This document shows positions 34,967-40,609 of a DNA stretch of 40,609 nt, piece after piece. The number at the start of each line of letters is the position of its first letter. Within the stretch, counting starts at the first letter, position 1. Location of the stretch: contig DASTBU010000124.1 in assembly GCA_035711845.1 (NCBI GenBank), forward strand, positions 1-40,609, read 5' to 3'. Position numbers and translations under genes: made by a program. The stretch is from DASTBU01 sp035711845 (GTDB lineage Bacteria > Acidobacteriota > Vicinamibacteria > Vicinamibacterales > 2-12-FULL-66-21). A model generated the notes under the pieces. That model ran no database searches. It worked only from the letters and a program-made list of their open reading frames with translations, and was not told the DNA's origin.

Positions 34967-35626
34967 ATGCGTGTCATCTTCAGCGGGCTCGTCATCGTCC
35001 TGGTCGCGGCGGTGCACGGAGGCCATGGCGCGGCCCAGACTCCGTCGGGCGCGAATCCGATGAGCTTCTTCATCACGAGCGTCGGCGGCGGCGATGGGGC
35101 GACCCTTGGCGGTCTCGCGGGCGCTGACGCGCACTGCCAGAAGCTTGCGGCAGCTGTCGGCCAGGGCAACAAAACCTGGCGCGCGTATCTGAGCGCCGGC
35201 GCAGCGGGCCAGCAGCAAGCGGTCAACGCTCGCGATCGGATTGGGACGGGCCCTTGGTACAACGCCAAAGGCGTGAAGGTGGCCGACAGCGTGGCCGATC
35301 TTCACAGCGACAAGAACAGGCTGTCGAAGGAGAACTCGATCACCGAGAAGGGCGAGGTCGTCAACGGCCGCGGTGATTCGCCCAACCGCCACGACATCCT
35401 CACCGGCTCGCAGCTCGACGGCACGGCGTTCACCGATCCCGGCGATCACACGTGCGGCAACTGGACGAGCAACGGCGAGGGGAGCGCGCAGGTCGGCCAC
35501 CACGATCGGCAGGGAGGAGGACAGAATCCGACGTCGTGGAACAGCGCGCACGGGTCGCGGGGCTGCAGCCAGGAGAACCTGCGCGGCAGCGGCGGCGATG
35601 GCCTCTTCTACTGCTTCGCGCAGTAG
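34967..35626 (+). CDS. Secreted lectin-like protein
   Basis: This 219-residue protein has a signal peptide (MRVIFSGLVIVLVAAVHGGHGAAQ) and a single domain with FFITSVGGGDGATLGGLAGAD, AVNARDRIGTGPWYNAKG, VVNGRGDSPNRHDILTG, CGNWTSNGEGSAQVGHHD and a C-terminal SRGCSQENLRGSGGDGLFYCFA. I recognise this as the small secreted family often annotated as lectin, related to C-type-lectin-like folds; four cysteines can form disulfides. GGGGAGGAG upstream of the ATG at 34967 decides the start. Ligand and role are unknown. It appears to be monocistronic. Confidence 0.8.
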   Translation: MRVIFSGLVIVLVAAVHGGHGAAQTPSGANPMSFFITSVGGGDGATLGGLAGADAHCQKLAAAVGQGNKTWRAYLSAGAAGQQQAVNARDRIGTGPWYNAKGVKVADSVADLHSDKNRLSKENSITEKGEVVNGRGDSPNRHDILTGSQLDGTAFTDPGDHTCGNWTSNGEGSAQVGHHDRQGGGQNPTSWNSAHGSRGCSQENLRGSGGDGLFYCFAQ

Positions 35627-35697
35627 GTCAGAGGAGCCTGACCGGGCGTGTGCGGGGGCAGCCGCAAGGGTCGCCGGCCTGTGATACGGTTTCCCGG

Positions 35698-36321
35698 GTG
35701 CGATGGCCCGCCGCACTCGCCACGGTCCTCGCGCTCCTGACTGCCGGTGCGCTGACTCACCAGCCGCCGGCGCGCGAACCGCTGCCGTACAAGGATCCCC
35801 GCCTCCCGGTCGACGCGCGTCTCAAGGATCTCCTCGCGAGGATGACGCTCGAGGAGAAGTTCTGGCAGCTCTACATGACAACTGGCGGTCCCGACGTTTC
35901 GTCGGGCTTGCCCGCCGGAGCTTCAGGGAAGGCGAGCGATTACAGCCGCGGCGTGTTCGGCCTGCAGATCCCGACCGTGCCGCGCGGGCCGGATGGCGTA
36001 CCTGCGACGATGCCGCCAGAGGGAGCCGCGCGGCGGCATGCCGGGCGGATCAATGCCATCCAACGCTTTTTCGTCGAGGAAACGCGGCTCGGCGTTCCCA
36101 TCATTCCGTTCGACGAAGCGCTGCACGGGCTCGTGCAGCCGGGGTCGACGATGTTCCCGCAGGCCATCGGGCTTGCAGCCACGTGGGACCCGCGCCTCGT
36201 GTCGCGCGTCGCCGGCGCCATCGCGTGCGAGACGCGGACCCGAGGCATCCGCCAGGTCCTCTCGCCTGTCGTCAACATCGCCGACGACGTGAGGTGGGGC
36301 CGCGTCGAAGAAACGCAATAG
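35698..36321 (+). pseudogene. Glycoside hydrolase family 3 protein, truncated after the N-terminal third
   Basis: From a GTG at 35698 the frame gives a signal peptide (WPAALATVLALLTAGALTHQ) and the start of a GH3 beta-glucosidase/xylosidase: RLKDLLARMTLEEKFWQL, GVPIIPFDEALHGL, TMFPQAIGLAATWDPRL and SPVVNIADDVRWGRVEET. Intact enzymes continue with YGEDPYL and hundreds of residues with the catalytic Asp and Glu; here a TAG follows directly after GRVEETQ and the sequence beyond shows no GH3 homology in any frame I checked. The 207-residue product would lack the active site, so this is a remnant cut by deletion or rearrangement. Confidence 0.8.
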
Positions 36322-36556
36322 AGCTCTTCTGAGCAACCGTGCGATCCGCCTGAAGAGGCGGCAGCAAGCTGGACGCTGAGCCGGAATTCTGGACAGCTCA
36401 TCGTGCGCGCGCACACCATACCGGCCGCCGGATTGGGATGATTCCTGCATCGCTATCGATGCGCGCCTCGCTGAAAGCGCCCTGTGCTCGAGCGAGTGCC
36501 GCTGCTTCAGGACAGGAACTTCCGACTGTCGCACAACACAACTGAGGAGGATCGAC

Positions 36557-36931
36557 ATGCTACGAGACACAAACGCGGTCGCCACGCTCGCGGTCAAGGA
36601 CCTCGGCGCGGCCGCCAGGTTCTATGAGGAGACGCTGGAGCTCAGTCGAGCTGGCGCCGAAGACGACGAGTCCATCCTGTTCGAGAGTGGGGACACCACG
36701 ATCAACGTGTACCGATCCAGCTTCGCCGGTACGAACAAAGCCACGGCCCTGACCTGGACGGTTGACGACGTCGAGGACGTCGTCCGCACCCTCAAGGCCA
36801 AGGGCGTAGAATTCGAGCACTATAATCTGCCCGACACGAGGCGCGAGGGCGACGTGCACGTCTCCGGCGATATTAAGGTCGCCTGGTTCAAGGATCCGGA
36901 CGGCAATATTCTCAGCGTAGTGAATCGCTAG
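36557..36931 (+). CDS. VOC (glyoxalase/dioxygenase-like) family protein
   Basis: This 124-residue protein has the two beta-alpha-beta-beta-beta modules of the vicinal oxygen chelate fold: TLAVKDLGAAARFYEETLEL, then TTINVYRSSFAGTN, TWTVDDVEDVVRTLKAKGVEFE and KVAWFKDPDGNILSVV. The final DPDGN motif with the usual Glu replaced near the end suggests that metal binding may differ from true glyoxalase I. A strong GAGGAGG site precedes the ATG. Small VOC proteins act as isomerases, antibiotic-binding proteins or dioxygenases; substrate cannot be told. Confidence 0.85.
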   Translation: MLRDTNAVATLAVKDLGAAARFYEETLELSRAGAEDDESILFESGDTTINVYRSSFAGTNKATALTWTVDDVEDVVRTLKAKGVEFEHYNLPDTRREGDVHVSGDIKVAWFKDPDGNILSVVNR

Positions 36932-37083
36932 CCGTGCTTGCACGGCGTGAATGTGTACGAATGTGTCACTTCTGCCGTGCAACCACGGCTTAGCCGCGGC
37001 CGCGACGTGGCCGCGGATCTAGTAACGAAGCTGCGCCCTTCTGTCACGGTGTTACTGGTGGGTTGGAAGCGCAGCTTCGTTAC
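36931..37083. repeat. Cluster of four perfect inverted repeats
   Basis: Four hairpins stand in a row after the VOC gene. They are GCCGTGC/GCACGGC at 36931-36946; GCCGTG-CAAC-CACGGC at 36974-36989; CCGCGGCC with a 7-base loop and GGCCGCGG at 36994-37016; and 15-base arms GTAACGAAGCTGCGC (37022-37036) and GCGCAGCTTCGTTAC (37069-37083) around a 32-base centre. None has a T-run, so simple intrinsic terminators are not obvious. The remaining sequence to 37239 holds no gene. Confidence 0.8.
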
Positions 37084-37239
37084 GGTCTTGAGCGGCGCGA
37101 TCCGCGTGGCTGGCCGGCGGCATGAAAGGTCCGCCCGCAAGATGATGTTCAGCGGATTATCGACGTCAGTCTCCTGCCGGCTAGCGCGATGGAACGGCGA
37201 GCAGGCGCTGCTCGGACGATTCAACGAGGGCATAAAGGT

Positions 37240-37815
<576 letters not shown>

Positions 37816-37954
37816 ACTCGCTTTCTGGCGTCCACTTCGCCTGGTTCCTGCCGCTGCACTGCCCGTGGAGTATCGATGAGTACGATCGGGCGGAAGCGAC
37901 GACCCCACCGCGACCCGTTGAAACCCAATCCGTTCCTGCTGAACCGCTGGGCTG

Positions 37955-37972
37955 TGGCGCCCATGGGCGCCA
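37955..37972. terminator. 18-base perfect palindrome between convergent genes
   Basis: TGGCGCCCATGGGCGCCA is a perfect palindrome just outside the stop codon of the minus-strand monooxygenase (37974) and 140 bases after the DUF4256 stop. Its position suits a bidirectional terminator, but there is no T-run on either side and a palindrome without a loop forms a hairpin less readily, so a protein-binding or restriction-type palindrome is also possible. Confidence 0.4.
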
Positions 37973-37973
37973 T

Positions 37974-39179
37974 TCAGTGGGTCAGGGCGAAGATGCGTTT
38001 GACGTTCTCCTCGGAGAAGAACTCCGCCGGCGAGACGACGCCTGAAAAGACGCGCGCGAATCCGTCGCTCGCCTCGCGATTGCCGGACACCACCTCGAGC
38101 AACCGCTGCATCTCGGGCGGTGGCGGCTGCATGGACGCAAACTGACAGGTGAACTCGTAGATCCCGCCCTTGAGGGCTCGATCGTCGCGGTGAGTCTGGG
38201 TGTCCTTCATCGCGTCGTCGAACGGCCGCGAGCCCGAGAACGATGCATCGAGGGCGTCCGCACACCGCTCCGCCTGGTGGAAGGCGTCACTGATACCCTG
38301 TGCGGTGATGAAGTCCTTGTTGTAGCCCGCGTCGCCGACCAGGACCCAACCGGGTCCATACGGCTTGCGGAAGAAGTTCGCCACCGCCATGCCGTAGAAA
38401 CGGTCCTCGCGCTTGCCGGCGCGCAAACGGTCGGCGAACGCCGGTGCGCGATTGAGCGCGGCGAGGAAGTGACCCTCGATGTCCTGCCTGTTGGTCTCGA
38501 ACTCGGCATACGGCCAGCCGACGATCACCAGGGTCAGGCCGTCGTTCGTCGGCCACGCCGCCCATGAGCGGTCCCCACGGTCGTAGGCCTCGAAACCCTT
38601 CAAGGGAAGTCCGCTCCAGTAGCTGTAGTAGCCGGCGAGGAGACGCGGCTTCTCCTGATAGGTCTCGGCCCCGACCGATCGTGCGACGAGCGACGATATG
38701 CCATCGGCGCCCACGACAATGCGCGCGCGCTCCGTAAAGGACTTCCCTCCGGCGCTGCCGCGAATGCCGGTGACCCGTCCTTCCTCAGTGAGGACGTGCT
38801 CCACCGCGAAGCCCTCGCGTACCTCGGCGCCCGCCTCAGAGGCCGCGTCCACCAGCATCTTGTCGAGCACCGTGCGACGCGGACCGTAGGACGACGGCTG
38901 GTGGGCCAACCCCGGGGTGCCGGTGATCGAGAAGGCTCCCATGTCGAACATGTACTCGGGAATCGGCGGGCAGCCGGTCGCGCGAACGTGATCGAGAAGG
39001 CCCCATCGCTGCAGAGCATCGAGGCCGGGCGGATGGACAAGGTGGGTGGAGACCGTGTCACTCGGAAACGTCGCGCGATCGACGATGAGAACCTTGTAGC
39101 CTTTGCGGGCGAGCAGCATCGCCGTCGGGGATCCGGCGCAGCGCGCGCCCACCACGATTACGTCATATGCTCCGGTCAT
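37974..39179 (-). CDS. FAD-dependent monooxygenase / geranylgeranyl reductase-like oxidoreductase
   Basis: This 401-residue flavoprotein has the N-terminal dinucleotide-binding motif VIVVGARCAGSPTAMLLARKG followed by KVLIVDR, the second FAD motif around RIVVGADGISSLVARSVG, and the third GWVLVGDAGYNKDFITAQGISDAF. These three are typical of group A aromatic hydroxylases and related reductases. AGGAG eight bases upstream supports the ATG at 39179. The family includes para-hydroxybenzoate hydroxylase-like and halogenase-like enzymes; the WxWxIP halogenase motif is not seen. It is not in an operon with neighbours. Substrate unknown. Confidence 0.87.
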   Translation of the reverse strand: MTGAYDVIVVGARCAGSPTAMLLARKGYKVLIVDRATFPSDTVSTHLVHPPGLDALQRWGLLDHVRATGCPPIPEYMFDMGAFSITGTPGLAHQPSSYGPRRTVLDKMLVDAASEAGAEVREGFAVEHVLTEEGRVTGIRGSAGGKSFTERARIVVGADGISSLVARSVGAETYQEKPRLLAGYYSYWSGLPLKGFEAYDRGDRSWAAWPTNDGLTLVIVGWPYAEFETNRQDIEGHFLAALNRAPAFADRLRAGKREDRFYGMAVANFFRKPYGPGWVLVGDAGYNKDFITAQGISDAFHQAERCADALDASFSGSRPFDDAMKDTQTHRDDRALKGGIYEFTCQFASMQPPPPEMQRLLEVVSGNREASDGFARVFSGVVSPAEFFSEENVKRIFALTH

Positions 39180-39324
39180 GTCGTACTCCTGAGAGGGAAG
39201 GAACGCGCGTCAGCCTGGCCCCCGCATCAATTGGGTCGAGGAGGGACTGCGGCACGACACACGAGAGCTGCATCGCCGTTTCCTCAATCGTCATCTGGCG
39301 TAGAAGATCGTCGACGCGCTGCAT
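39163..39324 (-). pseudogene. GH3 N-terminal stub in the leader of the monooxygenase gene
   Basis: On the minus strand an ATG at 39324 opens a 53-codon frame beginning QRVDDLLRQMTIEETAMQL and continuing SCVVPQSLLD, which matches the first helix region of GH3 glycosidases (RVDDLLxRMTLEEKxxQL). After about 30 residues homology ends and the frame runs into the start of the monooxygenase gene. It is either a relic of a GH3 gene whose upstream region now drives the monooxygenase, or a chance survival. Confidence 0.5.
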
Positions 39325-39607
39325 ATCCTGGTTCGCAGATTATACGGTTTGTGTCTGCGTTGATCGCGACATGGCGGCACGGCGCCTGCTCCTTTCGCGG
39401 ACCAGCGCCGTGACGTCGCGGGCCGAGTTCATCAGCCTACTTCAATTGGTTGGCTCGGCGTCCTGAGCATAGCACCGGGGAAGATTTCACGCGGGCCTCT
39501 GTCACGTTGACCCGATATGGACGCCCCGTGCGCGATCTCCTATCAGCGACGCTCTCAGGTACGCCGGGGCACTGGGCGGCGGTGGCGGCAACAGCGAAGG
39601 AGGGGGT
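39180..39607. other. Interval between monooxygenase and recombinase remnant
   Basis: Apart from the GH3 stub and the TATAAT element no gene is evident. One plus-strand frame near 39490-39550 reads RASVTLTRYGRPVRDLLSA, faintly like the middle of Phd/YefM antitoxins (xITRxGxPVAxL), but without an N-terminus it is not a supported gene. Confidence 0.3.
39339..39344 (-). promoter_or_regulatory. TATAAT -10 element upstream of the GH3 stub and monooxygenase
   Basis: A consensus TATAAT on the minus strand, unusual in this GC-rich DNA, lies about 160 bases upstream of the monooxygenase start and 15 bases before the GH3 stub ATG. No good -35 is seen at 17 bases. It may be the promoter of the monooxygenase transcript. 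Confidence 0.35.
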
Positions 39608-40110
39608 ATGAGATTCGTAGCTATTGGGTGTCTCTGTGTGGGGGTGCTCGGACGATGGTTGTTCCTGGCGCCGATCGGCTACCTGAATGCACCGCGGTCG
39701 ATGGGCAAGAGCTTGATTCACGATCCGCGGCGAGCACCGCTCGTGCGGCGCACTTTCGAGGGGTACGCGACCGGCCGCTAACGAAGAAAGAACTGCTCAA
39801 GAAAGCGCGGAGTTGGGGCCTCACTAATCGCCGTGGAAAGGCCGTTCACGTCACAGGCGATCGGCATGTTGCTGTGCAATCAGTCGTACGCCGGCATCGT
39901 GGACGTGCCTGAGTACGGCGTTCGCAACAAGCGCGGCGACTTCGAACCGCTGATCTCGGAAGAGCTGTTCTACCGCGTCCAAGCGATTCTGTCGCGCCGT
40001 GCGCCGAGCACGGCACCGCGCCAACGGGCGCATCCAGACTTTGCTGCGCGGCTTCGTTCGCTGCGAATCGCGAATCTTGCGAACGCGCCTTGACGGGCAG
40101 CCGGGTCGAT
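39608..40110 (+). pseudogene. Large serine recombinase, internal fragment with several frameshifts
   Basis: Pieces of one recombinase lie in successive frames. They are GRWLFLAPIGYLNAPRSMGK and SLIHDPRRAPLVRRTFEGYATGR up to a TAA at 39779; LTKKELLKKARSWGLTNRRGK in a second frame from 39778; FTSQAIGMLLCNQSYAGIVD and RNKRGDFEPLISEELFYRVQ in a third from about 39845; then LRGFVRCES and a final cysteine-bearing scrap in further frames to about 40110. This is the recombinase and zinc-ribbon region of large serine integrases or transposon resolvases. The catalytic N-terminal resolvase domain is absent, so it is dead. An ATG at 39608 with GGAGGGGG could still express the first 57 codons. Confidence 0.75.
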
Positions 40111-40186
40111 ACCAGCAACCAACTGCGAAACGGCCGACCGTCACCGCAGGTGCCGCTGCGCGAATGCGCCGCCCGAACCCGACTTC

Positions 40187-40264
40187 AGGTTCCGGGACCA
40201 GCGCGTCGACGTACACGAGATGCGCTATGCGGTCTCGCGCGTGCTCAGCGACGCCGGTGATGTG
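40187..40264 (-). pseudogene. Alpha/beta hydrolase internal fragment
   Basis: Twenty-six residues on the minus strand read HITGVAEHARDRIAHLVYVDALVPE, closely like the strand-helix after the nucleophile elbow of EstC/salicylate-esterase-type alpha/beta hydrolases (VITGVADRxPERIAHLVYLDAFVPxD). Homology ends close to the putative left end of the IS3 element at about 40282, suggesting that insertion or later deletion broke the gene. Confidence 0.5.
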
Positions 40265-40281
40265 CGCTTGATCCGCTTCGG

Positions 40282-40609
40282 TGGACACGTTCCGAAAGGT
40301 GGATACGATGTCCCGCATGTCCCGAAGCAGTGGGGGCCGCCCCGTCGGCAGTTCTCTGAGGAGTTCAAGGAAGGTGCCGTCCGCCTGGTCCTGGACGAGG
40401 GCAAGACGGTCGGCGCGGTGGCGCGCGAGCTGGATCTGACGCCGTCGGCGCTGGGGGGCTGGGTGCGTCAAGCCCGCGCCGAGCGGACGAAGGGCAAGAG
40501 CGGGCTGATGAAGGAAGAGCGCGAGGAGTTGACGCGGCTGCGGAAAGAGAATCGCGAGTTGCGCCTGGAGCGCGACCTCTTAAAAAAAAGAGTCTCGGCC
40601 CTCTTCGCC
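40282..40609 (+). mobile_element. IS3-family insertion sequence, left part (runs off the window)
   Basis: The orfA reading below defines an IS3-type element. The left end is probably near TGGACACGTTCCGAAAGG (from 40282), just after hydrolase homology stops, but the matching right terminal repeat lies outside the window so the boundary is tentative. A run of eight A followed by G (40582-40590) near the end of orfA is the kind of slippery site used for programmed frameshifting into orfB. Confidence 0.55.
40322..40609 (+). CDS. IS3-family transposase orfA (partial)
   Basis: The open frame reads PRRQFSEEFKEGAVRLVLDE and GKTVGAVARELDLTPSALGG, a helix-turn-helix of the HTH_Tnp_1 type, then a leucine-zipper-like coiled coil EELTRLRKENRELRLERDLLKK used for multimerisation. 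This is the DNA-binding OrfA of IS3-type elements; OrfB with the DDE catalytic domain would follow beyond the window. No ATG lies in this frame: the two nearby ATGs (40308, 40317) are in another frame, so the true start is unresolved. A one- or two-base length change in the GGGGGCC run at 40332-40338 would join them. In-frame GTG (40262) or TTG (40268) are formal alternatives. Confidence 0.78.

Noticed and set aside
36931..37083. Integron attC site between the VOC and DUF4256 genes
   Set aside because: The 15-base arms begin and end with GTAAC/GTTAC but do not fit RYYYAAC and GTTRRRY, have no extrahelical base, lie 90 bases after the stop codon, and no matching site follows DUF4256. An attC model search would decide.
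39490..39560. Phd-like antitoxin fragment
   Set aside because: Only one short phrase resembles the family, with no N-terminus, no toxin and no start signals.

Overview
The window is high-GC bacterial DNA. Acidobacteriota is the most likely source, possibly a Vicinamibacteria-type soil lineage. This is inferred from gene content: three large ADOP-type permeases (acidobacterial duplicated orphan permeases), two of them paired with PadR regulators, a Ser/Thr kinase carrying TolB-like and TPR regions, and an alternative complex III. No rRNA or other taxonomic marker is present.

Layout. 1-7.8 kb: three ADOP/MacB-like permeases, the first cut by the window edge, with two PadR regulators and a decayed permease tail. 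7.9-11.9 kb: a DUF5946 protein, a frameshifted VapB-like antitoxin remnant and a large receptor-type Ser/Thr kinase. 12.5-16.6 kb: a type II (archaeal-type) glyceraldehyde-3-phosphate dehydrogenase, a broken cardiolipin synthase and a CPH-type CopB heavy-metal ATPase. 17.0-32.3 kb: the centrepiece, a tightly packed one-direction cluster of an Rrf2 Fe-S regulator, a membrane-anchored dihaem cytochrome c (NarC-like), narG, narH, narJ, narI and then a complete alternative complex III (actA-actF). 32.4-36.3 kb: an alpha/beta hydrolase remnant, a secreted Vgb-like beta-propeller, a secreted CxxCH protein, a secreted lectin-like protein and a truncated GH3 glycosidase. 36.5-40.6 kb: a VOC protein, an inverted-repeat cluster, a low-GC DUF4256 gene, an FAD monooxygenase, a decayed serine recombinase and the start of an IS3-family element.

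How the genes work together. NarGHI would take electrons from quinol on the membrane and reduce nitrate in the cytoplasm, with NarJ as assembly chaperone. ACIII would oxidise quinol and pass electrons to periplasmic c-type haems. The cluster encodes eight CxxCH haem sites (NarC 2, ActA 5, ActE 1). It has no terminal oxidase, so ACIII's electron acceptor is not encoded next to it. Start/stop overlaps join most genes, which suggests co-expression of a nitrate/quinol module with ACIII under an Rrf2 repressor whose cysteine spacing (C91-x7-C99-x5-C105) fits a nitric-oxide- or iron-responsive cluster. A 12-unit heptamer repeat lies between narG and narH.

Both ends show rearrangement: remnants of a permease tail, an antitoxin, cardiolipin synthase, two hydrolase fragments, two GH3 N-termini and a recombinase. 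All calls come from reading the sequence; no database search was run.
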